A stretch of 64,000 nucleotides of DNA from Scilla litardierei (taxonomy: Eukaryota > Streptophyta > Magnoliopsida > Asparagales > Asparagaceae). Position 1 is the first letter of the stretch. The number at the start of each line of letters is the position of its first letter. Where the stretch lies: contig CM061142.1 of the NCBI GenBank assembly GCA_030789695.1, positions 48,921,987 through 48,985,986 of the forward strand, given 5' to 3'. The position numbers and the translations under genes are program-made. Of the stretch, positions 55,507-64,000 are shown piece after piece. Below the pieces are notes generated by a model that was not told where the DNA came from, did no database searches, and worked only from the letters and a program-made list of their open reading frames with translations.

Positions 55507-57331
55507 TGATCGCTCCGGAATGTAACCCAAAAGTGCGACCGTGTAGTTTTACCGCAAGCGCACGGTGTAGCGGCGAGCGGGTTATCGAACACAGGGAGGA
55601 CGAATGAAAGTGCTTGCTCCGAACAACCTGGCTATTAAGAACGGAAAAGAGAGAATTTGCCTTTGGCGATCCTGTCACAATCGTCAGACAAAGTACGAAG
55701 ATATCAAATCAAATAAAAACGCCTAGGGAATGGGGAATCCCCGCTACTCACCGTATCTCGTCAATGTGATTCATTGGTATCAAAATTGCTAGGGTAGAAT
55801 CTCGGATGAACTAGTTGCAACTGAATGTAAAACCTAGCTCACGCTCTCGCGCTGTTGCCGGTCTATAGCTATCCTAGGTTTGGGTCCAATCTCTTGCAAA
55901 CCCTAGCCTAGGTAAGCTAGCATTAGGATCAACATCATCGTTCAATCGCGCCCCGAGCCCACTCTCGTGCAAACTCGGGCCGCGACCTAGGTTGGGATAG
56001 TTCCTACCCGTCCAATCTCTTGCAAACGGGTATCGGCACGGAATTGCAACCGAGAACCCTAGTATCGGTCCAATCTCTTGCAAACCGATACTACGGAAAC
56101 TCGATTCCAACCCAATTCGGATTTCTAGGGTTTCCTATCGAATTGGGATCCAATCTCTTGCAAATCCCAATCGGTATGAACTCCTAGCCATCCGTAGTAA
56201 ATCGATCCCAAACTAACCCTAATAGCAATTCTAGCAATATTTCCACCAATTCATCACAAATAAGAAATTGGGCTCGTAGGGTTCATCCCCACGCCCCAAG
56301 ACGTATAGACTACTCACAATTCATAGCACAAATACAAAAATAATCAATGGAATTAACTAGAGAATTCATCACAATATTCAAATAAGCAATAAAAATAGTA
56401 TTTTTAGAGGAGAGAGAGACAAACCAATAGAGTTCTTCCAAGAATCCAACAAAAACCAACTTTTCTCTCCTCTCCAATCACAAGAATCTAAAGCTAAAAA
56501 GTTAATCTAAAAAGCTGCAAAAAGTAAAGAGAAAAGCTCCTAAACCTAGGGTAAAAACAGGGGTTAAATACCCCCCAAAATCGTCCAAAAAACTGTGACC
56601 AAAATGCCCCTGCGCAGCCTGAAAATCGCAATTTTCGCTACAGGCAGCGCGTCGCACTCGGCCGAGTGACAAAAGTCGCTCGGCCGAGTGACAAACCCTG
56701 AGAATTTCCAGTAAGTCTGGGTCTTCGGGGGTCTTCACTTCGGGGGTCGCTCGGCCGAGTGAGTTGTCGTCACTCGGCCGACGGCTTCTTGGTACTCGGG
56801 CGGTCGGCATTTTCCACTCGGCCGAGTGGGTCTTCTGAAGCTCAGGCAGAAGAAAAACAGTAAGTTGGCAATTTTTGATGGGCTTCGTCTGAGTGCCACT
56901 CGGGCGGACGGAGTCTCGTCACTCGGCCGATGTGGCTTCCGACGCTCGGCCGAATGCACACATAAAACGTGTCCGATCAGGTCGGCCGAGCGGTGTCTCG
57001 CTGGTCGGCCGAGTGACTCCTTCACTCGGCCGAGTGAGACACCAAAAATGCCCAAACAGCTTGTTTTGGCCTCCTCGTCGCTCCTGCGACGTTCTTTCTT
57101 CTTCCGCTCCTCTCCAATAGCAAAATACCCCTCGGGGAGGTCATCGGTGGCACTCTGGAGTAGGTGTATCAGGGGATCACTCCAAATCGCTCCAAATCTC
57201 CTGAAATACGACAAAAACAACAAATCGTGAAAAGCATCGCAATTTTGTCGATATATCGTGAAAAACGTGATTTGGGCGATCTAAATGGCATGCAATCAAT
57301 GCGGAAAAAGGTGTAAAATAAGGAGTGATCA
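55507..57331 (-). repeat. 5' LTR of element E
   Basis: 1,825 bp, nearly identical to 45434-47257. Hairpin series at 55873-56171, palindrome array at 56655-57037. On the element strand the array lies in the first 300-680 bp and the hairpins at about 1,160-1,460. Confidence 0.95.
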
Positions 57332-57336
57332 ACAAT

Positions 57337-57497
57337 CAAACTAGAAATGAATTGGAGTCTAAGGACAATTGATCTAATGATGTCCTAAGACTGAATTGAA
57401 GATGTGTGTGAGTGCTCCATCAATGTTCTACTTCTAAGCTACATACTAGAAGAGGTAAAAGAAATTTACATTGACGAATTCTCTCATCTATCCATCG
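57337..57497 (-). repeat. SIRE-like 3' LTR, segment 3
   Basis: Short continuation of the SIRE LTR between elements E and F. It ends with CATCG (57493-57497), the target-site duplication of copia F. Confidence 0.8.
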
Positions 57498-57839
57498 TGT
57501 TATAGTGTGTGACCCAAATCCGATTTATTGACCCGACCCGAAGAGCTCGCGGTGTGACATTTATTGGGAAATTTTCAGGGCTCTGTGGTGGTAGCGGAGG
57601 GATCGGGCCGATATAAATATGGACCTTTTCTGTTTTCCCCATATAAATATGATGTAATCTAGGGTTTCGGCTTTAACCTATTTTTTAGCCGCCACACTTC
57701 TCCCCCTTTTGTACCAGATCTTTGATATAGTGAATTTCTCTCCTCTGCCCGTGGTTTTTCCCCGTCTTGGGGTTTCCACGTAAATCTGTGTGTTTTTGCT
57801 TGTGTTTTTCATTGTCTGTTCTTGATCAATCTCATAACA
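57498..57839 (+). repeat. 5' LTR of copia F
   Basis: TGTTATAGTGTG…ATCTCATAACA. Contains a block of ~64 bp (about 57608-57674, with ATATAAATATGG and ATATAAATATGA TATA-like boxes) that the 3' LTR lacks. Confidence 0.94.
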
Positions 57840-57841
57840 AG

Positions 57842-57854
57842 TGGTATCAAAGAG
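57842..57854 (+). other. Primer-binding site of copia F
   Basis: TGGTATCAAAGAG, two bases after the LTR, an initiator tRNA-Met type with one change from TGGTATCAGAG. Confidence 0.88.
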
Positions 57855-57873
57855 AGGTTCGATTTTTCCGCTA

Positions 57874-58962
57874 ATGGAAACAATTAAATACGACATTCCG
57901 CTTTTGGATCGCAACACCAGATTTTCGCTATGGCAGGTCAAGATGCGGGCTGTTCTCGCACAGATGGATTTGGATGATGCGCTGCTAGGGTTTGATAAGA
58001 TGCCCTCATCTTGGACGCTGGAGGAAAAACATCGTAAGGATCGAAAGGCCCTATCTCAAATTCACCTTCATCTGTCAAATCAGATTTTACAGGATGTTTT
58101 GAAGGAGAAAACCCCCGCTGCTTTGTGGTTGAAGTTGGAGCAGTTGTGCATGACGAAAAGTCTAACCAGCAAACTGCATCTGAAGCAGCGATTATATTCT
58201 CACCGTATGATTGAAGGTACGTCTTTGGATGAACACTTAGCTATCTTTAAAGAGATTGTTTCTGATCTTGAGACATTGGAGGTTAAGTATGATGAAGAAG
58301 ATTTAGGGTTGATTCTATTATGTTTGCTGCCTTCTTCATATATGACTTTCAGAGATACTATTTTATATAGTCGTGATACTCTAACAATAGATGAAGTTTA
58401 TGATGCTCTATTCTCCAAGGAGAAGATGAAGCAGCTTGTGACAGTATCTGAAGGTCAGGGAGAGGGCCTTATTGTTCGAGGGAGGCCACAAGAGAGAAAT
58501 TCAGGAGGTGAGGTGAGAGGAAGATCGAAATCTAGCAACAGAGACAAGATCTGCAGGTACTGTAAGAAAAAGGGGCACGTAAAGTCTGAATGTTATAAGT
58601 TGCAGAATAAGAATAAAAGAGCTGCTGGCAATCAGAAAGGAAAACAACAGGAAAATTCTGGTGAAGCTGGTGTTGCTGAAGATAATCACAGTGATGGGGA
58701 GCTTCTAGTTGCTTCTGATGGTGACTCCAAATCTTGCGAGGATTGGATTCTTGATTCAGGTTGTACTTTTCATATGTGTCCTAACCGGGACTGGTTTTCA
58801 ACATATGAAACTGTCTCTAAAGGTGCAGTGTTGATGGGAAATAATGCATCTTGCAAGGTAATTGGCATTGGGACTGTCAGAATTAAGATGTTTGATGGAA
58901 TTGTCAGGACACTTGGTGAAGTGAGACACGTTCCAGATCTGAAGAGGAATCTTATATCCTAG
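57874..58962 (+). pseudogene. gag: Copia F Gag and start of protease, ends at premature stop
   Basis: From ATG 57874 (METIKYDIPLLDRNTRFSLW) the UBN2 capsid region spans residues ~40-200 (LWLKLEQLCMTKSLTSKLHL, LPSSYMTFRDTILYS). A CCHC knuckle CRYCKKKGHVKSEC lies near 58552-58593. The protease motif ILDSGCTFHMCPNRDWF is near 58747. The frame ends at TAG 58960-58962 right after RNLIS, where copia proteins normally continue. An upstream in-frame extension through the PBS is not real coding. Confidence 0.9.
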
Positions 58963-61829
58963 AGTACTCTTGATTCTAAAGGGTACAAGTACACTGGTGA
59001 AGGTGGAGTTCTGAAGGTTAGCAAAGGTGCCCTTGTTGCAATGAAAGGATAGAGAAGATCTGCAAACTTATATGTCTTGCAGGCTTCTACAGTTACAGGT
59101 GATGCAGCAGTAACTACGCCTTGCTTGTGGTGAGATTACTAGACTTTGGCATATGCGTCTTGGACATATGAGTGAGAATGGAATGGCTGAATTAAGCAGA
59201 AGAGGACTTCTTGATGGTCAAAGCATCAGTAAATTGAAGTTCTATGAGCATTGCATTTTTAGGAAGCAGAAGAGAGTTAGATTCATGAAAGGCATCCACA
59301 ATACAAAGGGTGTACTTGATTATATACATTCTGATCTTTGGGGACCGTCTAAGTGCCTTCTAAGGGAGGCGCTAATTATATGCTCACCATCATTGATGAT
59401 TTTTGCAGAAAAGTTTGGGCGTTCTTCTTGAAGCAAAAACGTGATGTGTTAGCTACATTTAAAGAGTGGAAGATTATGACTGGAAGCAAACAGGGAAGCA
59501 GATAAAATATCTCCGCATTGATAATGTCTTGGAGTTTTGTTCTGATGAGTTTAATGTTTTATGCAAATCAGAAGGAATCATGAGACATCGTACAATTCGT
59601 CATACTCCGCAGCAAAACGGTGTGGCAGAGCGCATGAATAAGACATTGATGGAGAAAGTACGTTGTATGCTCTCTAATGCAGGTTTAGCTAAGTCTTTCT
59701 GGGCCGAAGCCGCTTCTTTAGATTACTTCCTTGTTAATCGCTCTCCTTCTACTGCCATCGAAAAGAAGACTCCACAAGAGGTATGGTCCGGTAGTCCTGC
59801 TAGTTAGTCTGATTTGAAGGTTTTTGGTTGTCCTGCATATACTCATGTTTATAATGGGAAACTGGAACCTAGATCTATAAAGTGTGTCTTTATTGGCTAT
59901 AAACCTGGTGTTAAGGGATATAAATTATGGTGTCCAGAAACTGGAAAAGTCTTAATCAGTAGGGATGTTATCTTTGATGAAACTGCTATGCTTTCTGACT
60001 CGTCTTCTAGAGATACTTGTGATAAAACCCCACAGAAATCAAGCACGCATGTTGAGTTTGAGATTCAGTCAGGACTTATGCCAAACTCTACATCTCAGTC
60101 CAGTTCAGAGATGCAGGATGGTGCTGCTCCCTCACCACCACGAATCACACCTCAATATTCTATTGCTAAAGACAGGCCTAGGAGAGATATAAGGCCTCCG
60201 CAGAGGTTTGGTGAGGCTGATTTGGTTGCTTATGCCTTAAATGTGGCCGAAGGTATTGATTCTAGTGAAGACCCTTCTACCTACTCAGATGCAATTAATT
60301 GTAATGATTCTGACAGATGGATGATTGCCATGCAAGAGGAGATGTAATCACTGCATAAAAATGGCACATGGGACTGAGTACGATTACCTAAGGGTAAGAA
60401 ACCTGTTCGTTGCAAATGGGTGTTTAAAAGGAAGGAAGGAATACCAGAAGTTGAAGAAGCCAGATATAAAGCAAGACTGGTTGCAAAAGGCTATAGCCAG
60501 GTTCCAGGTGTAGACTTCACAGATGTGTTTTCTCCATTTGTAAAGCATAGTTCGATTCGAGCTTTGCTTGGTATCGTTGCCATGCACGATTTTGAGCTTG
60601 AGCAGTTAGATGTGAAGACAGCTTTCTTGCATGGAGAACTTGAGGAGGACATACACATGCAACAACCAGAGGGCTTTATAGTCTCAGGAAAGGAAGACTT
60701 TGTTTGCTTGTTGAAAAAGTCTCTTTATGGCCTTAAGCAATCGCCTAGGCAATGGTATAAGAGGTTTGATTCATTTATGACCACTCATGGGTTCAAAAGA
60801 AGCAGTTATGACAGTTGTGTCTATTTTAAGAAGAGTGTTGATGGCTCGTTTGTTTACCTACTCTTATACATCGATGATATGTTAATAGCAGCCAAGGATA
60901 AAGAAGAGATAAGAAAGGTCAAAGTGCAGCTTAGTAAGGAGTTCGAGATGAAAGATTTGGGAGCGGCAAAGAAGATACTTGGGATGGAGATTCTGAGAGA
61001 TAGAAAAGCAGGAAAATTGTACCTTAGTCAGAAAGGTTATATTGAGAAAGTTCTCTGCAGGTTTAATATGCAGAAATCCAAACCTGGTACTACTCCATTA
61101 GCAGTTCATTTCAGACTTTCATCTACTTTATCTCCACAATCAGATGATGAGATTGATTATATGTCATGAGTTCCATATTCTAGTGCAGTGGGATCTCTCA
61201 TGTATGCTATGGTCTGTTCACGTCCAGATTTATCATATGCTGTCAGTGCAGTTAGCAGGTACATGGCAAATCCTGGTAAAGAACATTGGAAAGCGGTCCA
61301 ATGGATTTTCAGATACTTACGTGGCACTACTGATATTTGTTTGCATTTCGGGAGAAATAGAGATGGAGTCATCGGTTATGTAGATTCTGATTTTGCTGGA
61401 GACCTTGATAAAAGGAGATCACTTACAGGGTATGTTTTTACTGTTGGTGGTTGCGCTATCAGTTGGAAAGCTACTTTGCAGACTACAGTTGCACTGTCAA
61501 CTACAGAGGCTGAGTACATGGCTATTACAGAGGCTTGTAAGGAAGCTATTTGGTTGAAAGGACTGTTTGGTGAACTTAGTGAAGATTTGCAGATTACAAC
61601 AGTCTTTTGCGACAGTCAGAGTGCTATTTTCCTTACAAAGGATCAGATGTTTCATGAGAGAACAAAGCACATCGATGTGCGGTATCATTTTGTGCGTGAG
61701 ATTATTGCTCGTGGTGATATTGTAGTGAGCAAAGTTAGTACACACGACAATCCTGCTGATATGATGACCAAGTCACTCCCTATAGCCAAGTTTGAGCATT
61801 GCTTAGACTTGGTAGGTGTTCGTTGCTGA
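58963..61829 (+). pseudogene. pol: Copia F pol: integrase, RT, RNase H with stops and shifts
   Basis: After the stop at 58962 further stops occur near 59050 and 59131. Integrase resumes with MRLGHMSENGMAELSRRGL (59153) and DLWGPS, shifts frame near 59430, and continues to TAG 59805 (RIDNVLEF, TPQQNGVAERMN). The linker runs to TAA 60345. RT at 60420-61169 is open with YIDDML and DVKTAFLHGELEED, closed by a TGA at 61167-61169. RNase H ([25 protein letters not shown]) ends at 61829. All domains are present in order, but the polyprotein cannot be made. Confidence 0.9.
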
Positions 61830-61928
61830 GTTAAGCCCTTTGGGGCTTTTGTGGAAGAGGTGGAGATCAGTTTCATTGAAGATTGTGCGTATTATTCCTT
61901 GCATTGGAATTCGTGTCAAGGTGGAGAT

Positions 61929-62206
61929 TGTTAAAGTGTGTGACCCGAATCCGATTTATTGACCCGACCCGAAGAGCTCACGGTGGGACATTTATTGGGA
62001 AATTTTCAGGGCTCTGTGGTGGTAGCGAAGGGATCGGGTTTAACCTATTTTTTAGCCGCCGCACTTCTCCCCCTTTTGTACCAGATCTTCGATATAGTGA
62101 ATTTCTCTCCTCTGCCCATGGTTTTTCCCCGTCTTGGGGTTTCCACGTAAATCTGTGTGTTTTTACTTGTGTTTTTCATTGTCTGTTCTTGATCAATCTC
62201 GTAACA
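61929..62206 (+). repeat. 3' LTR of copia F
   Basis: TGTTAAAGTGTG…ATCTCGTAACA, 278 bp. Shorter than the 5' LTR by an internal deletion of about 64 bp around 62038, removing the TATA-like boxes. Confidence 0.94.
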
Positions 62207-62211
62207 CATCG

Positions 62212-62402
62212 CATGAGCTTGAAGTCTTCACGAACATCCAATCCATGTCATTTGCCTTCAATGAACTTTGTGAGTCATCCATTGCTAGAAGATCTTCATA
62301 ATTTGCTTAGGCAATGGATTAACTGCAAAATAGGGGATTAGTCACAAGTATTTAAGTTTGCTCATCATTAACACCAAGTAGGGAGAAGTCCAATACTCAA
62401 CA
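62212..62402 (-). repeat. SIRE-like 3' LTR, segment 4 (LTR start)
   Basis: Ends on the + strand with CCAATACTCAACA, the reverse of the LTR start TGTTGAGTATTGG, directly before the polypurine tract at 62403. Confidence 0.82.
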
Positions 62403-63059
62403 TTCTCCCCCTTTTTGATGATGACAAACAAACATAAACAAAAAGATAAATAATTGTGCGTAATGAAAACTTACTCCCCCTACATCTGCCAATCAAGTTA
62501 GTCAACAAATAATAGGGCATCTACATATCAATTGAAGCAAATGAGTAAGATATGCATGATTTTAATTCAAGAAATCTAGGAATTAAAATCCCTATTCTTT
62601 GTAATCTTACTCCCCCTGAATCTAAGGCAACTTCAATCTTAGAGTAAAAGTGTTAGAACATACGTAGCACATTCATTATGAATCTTGTTTATTTCTCTCC
62701 CCTATGGCATTATCCAAAAAGGTGGGAGTAAATAACAACAACAATATTCGTGCTAAATACGAACTAACAATCAAGGAGTATAAAGATATATAGAATCAAA
62801 AGCTCATAAAAGCACATCATATACTTATGTGAATAGAGGAATTAAAGTCCAATATCAACATTTTAGATATAAAAAACAAAAATAGATTCAAAAATGCATC
62901 ACATCAGAGATATCATGAATAATCCAATATCAAATCCTATATTGTCTCAAAAACACATCAGAAGAGAATACATCATTCATGGAGACAATGAGGCAACCAT
63001 CACACAGATAAGATAATCAATTATACACGGTGTGAAATAAAAGACGAAACTGCACCATC

Positions 63060-63100
<41 letters not shown>
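62403..63100 (-). other. 3' interior of the SIRE-like element with repeated polypurine tracts
   Basis: Starts with the PPT (+ strand TTCTCCCCCTTTTTGATG). CTCCCCCT tracts recur at about 62473-62481 and 62610-62617, with a weaker TCTCTCCCCT near 62694. No ORF. An (AT)n(AC)n microsatellite at about 63060-63100 precedes the Helitron end. Confidence 0.75.
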
Positions 63101-63101
<1 letters not shown>

Positions 63102-63710
63102 TAGTCATAACCCGTGCCCATAGGGCACGGCGAAGGTCGTCTCCCGAGTGCGAAACCAATATAGATATAGATATCTCTTATCCAATTTCTCTTGTCCAAT
63201 ATCTCTTGTCCAATTTCTCTTGATAACATCCCTCTTTTATAATATAGATATCTCTTATCCAATTTCTCTTGTCCAATATCGCTTATCCAATTTCTCTTGA
63301 TAACATCCCTCTTTTATAATATAGATATCTCTTATCCAATTTCTCTTCTCCAATATCTCTTGACCAATTTCTCTTGATAACATCCCTCTTTTATAATATA
63401 GATATCTCTTATCCAATTTCTCTTGTCCAATATCTCTTGTCCAATTTCTCTTGATAACATCCCTCTTTTATAATATAGATATCTCTTATCCAATTTCTCT
63501 TGTCCAATATCTCTTGTCCAATTTCTCTTGATAACATCCCTCTTTTATAATATAGATATCTCTTATCCAATTTCTCTTGTCCAATATCTCTTCTCCAATT
63601 TCTCTTGATAACATCCCTCTTTTATAATATAGATATCTCTTATCCAATATCTCTTGTCCAATATCTCTTGTCCAATTTCTCTTGATAACATCCCTCTTTT
63701 ATAATATAGA
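63101..63710 (-). mobile_element. Short non-autonomous Helitron 1
   Basis: On the - strand it starts TCTATATTATAAAAGAGG (63710) and ends with an 8-bp-stem hairpin (CCGTGCCC, loop, GGGCACGG at 63112-63130), then GTTATGA and CTAG (63104-63101). The base beyond is T (A at 63100 on +), as expected for A|T insertion. The interior is almost entirely seven exact-length 77-bp repeats (63167-63705). No coding capacity; it would need RepHel from elsewhere. Confidence 0.85.
63167..63705 (-). repeat. Seven tandem 77-bp repeats of the Helitron 5' end
   Basis: Units begin at 63167, 63244, 63321, 63398, 63475, 63552 and 63629, always 77 bp apart. On the - strand each unit carries the element's own 5' terminal sequence TCTATATTATAAAAGAGG, followed by AAATTGG/ATATTGG-type words. 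Units differ by a few substitutions (TTGTCC, TTATCC, TTCTCC, TTGACC). Confidence 0.95.
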
Positions 63711-64000
63711 CTAGTCATAACCCGTGCCCGCGGGCACGGTTCATTTAAGATTTCCCCTGCGAAATCTTTGTTCCCCGAAAAATTATTTCCACGGCCAAAA
63801 TTTAACAGAACAATAAATTAGCGTAAAAATATTTAGCGTAACGGGCCCCTTCGGCGCGGACGGCTTCGACGCGAAACAACAAATTCGGTGCAGGCGCCTT
63901 AGGCGTGAAAAAACAAATTCGGCATCGAACAACAAATTCGGCGCGGACGCCTTTGACGTGGAACAACAAATTAGGGTAAAAAATATAGCGGGGCGCCTTC
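63711..64000 (-). mobile_element. Helitron 2, 3' end (rest outside window)
   Basis: The 3' end reads on the - strand as an 18-bp perfect palindrome hairpin (CCGTGCCCGCGGGCACGG at 63722-63739), then GTTATGA and CTAG (63714-63711). CTAG directly abuts the TC start of Helitron 1. The visible interior (63840-64000) repeats AACAACAAATTCGG and CGCGGACG words every 30-36 bp. No ORF. Confidence 0.8.

Larger units (their letters stand above)
45434..57331 (-). mobile_element. Athila-like gypsy element E, recent, pol-less
   Basis: LTRs at 45434-47257 and 55507-57331 start TGATCGCTCC and end GAGTGATCA and are almost identical (about ten differences seen). They are flanked by TSD ACAAT (45429-45433 and 57332-57336). 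The - orientation is set by a PBS of tRNA-Asp type (55483-55500) and a polypurine tract (47258-47272). The interior has gag-protease (55363-52595) and an additional ORF (51370-49246). No reverse transcriptase, RNase H or integrase is found in any frame. It must use enzymes from an autonomous relative. Confidence 0.95.
57498..62206 (+). mobile_element. Ty1/copia retrotransposon F, complete, decayed
   Basis: LTRs 57498-57839 (342 bp) and 61929-62206 (278 bp) are flanked by TSD CATCG (57493-57497 and 62207-62211). PBS TGGTATCAAAGAG at 57842-57854 and polypurine tract CAAGGTGGAGAT at 61917-61928 set the + orientation. Gag and all pol domains are recognisable but interrupted by several stops and a frameshift. 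The compact 4.7-kb size is typical of small copia elements. Confidence 0.95.
36099..64000 (-). mobile_element. SIRE/Maximus-like copia, 3' LTR and 3' interior (rest outside window)
   Basis: The 3' LTR reads on the - strand from TGTTGAGTATTGG (62402) to …GGTCCTTACA (36099). It is adjoined by a polypurine tract whose + strand reads TTCTCCCCCTTTTTGATG (62403-62420), the hallmark SIRE/Maximus sequence. Further CTCCCCCT tracts at about 62473-62481 and 62610-62617 match the repeated PPTs of that group. Elements D, E and F interrupt the LTR; without them it is about 1,793 bp. No coding region of this element is in the window. Lineage comes from these non-coding hallmarks, so it is likely rather than proven. 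Confidence 0.8.

Noticed and set aside
63167..63705. CRISPR-like array (regular 77-bp spacing)
   Set aside because: Units are contiguous tandem repeats with no unique spacers, in a plant genome inside Helitron ends.

Overview
This window is plant nuclear DNA. It is almost entirely nested LTR retrotransposons plus a pair of Helitrons, and I see no convincingly intact host gene. The evidence is Ty1/copia and Ty3/gypsy coding relics of plant type, an Athila-type PBS of tRNA-Asp type, SIRE/Maximus-type polypurine tracts, LARD-like long LTRs, plant telo-box motifs and plant-type Helitron ends (TC...hairpin...CTAG). The species cannot be named from the sequence.

Layout, left to right. 1-1338 and 1339-3696 are the 3' parts of two long gypsy-type LTRs, the first apparently inserted in the second. 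3697-6510 is AT-rich backbone with two exon-like scraps. 6516-13576 is an old Ty1/copia element (A, + strand, TSD AATAC). 13577-14024 is backbone with a third exon-like scrap. 14025-24102 is a complete LARD-like element (two 3.65-kb LTRs, non-coding interior, TSD TCTTT). 24884-30189 is a degenerate copia (C, - strand, TSD ATCAA). 30491-32915 is a solo LTR (- strand, TSD GTGCC). 32916-36098 is an older long-LTR remnant. From 36099 to beyond the right edge is a SIRE/Maximus-like copia on the - strand. Its 1.8-kb 3' LTR is split by three later insertions: copia D (37170-45058, -, TSD AGAAT), Athila-like gypsy E (45434-57331, -, TSD ACAAT) and copia F (57498-62206, +, TSD CATCG). The SIRE interior (62403 onward) carries two Helitrons joined head to tail at 63710/63711.

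Five complete elements and one solo LTR were closed by matching 5-bp target-site duplications read directly from the sequence, so those boundaries are firm. E looks youngest: its LTRs differ at only about ten positions in 1.8 kb. It keeps an open 922-codon gag-protease ORF and an additional Athila-type ORF but has no reverse transcriptase, RNase H or integrase, so it must have been mobilised in trans.

The least explained signal is structural. Several unrelated elements carry hairpins whose loop is conserved while the stem changes with base-pairing preserved. In E's LTR, five hairpins share one 16-nt loop on five unrelated stems. In three diverged gypsy LTR types, a hairpin with loop GACRACG has covarying stems. 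Arrays of short palindromes with different sequences sit in E, in the SIRE LTR and in the solo LTR. Those, the Helitron tandem with a sevenfold 77-bp repeat of its own 5' end, and a recurrent short acidic ORF inside gypsy LTRs are the main leads.
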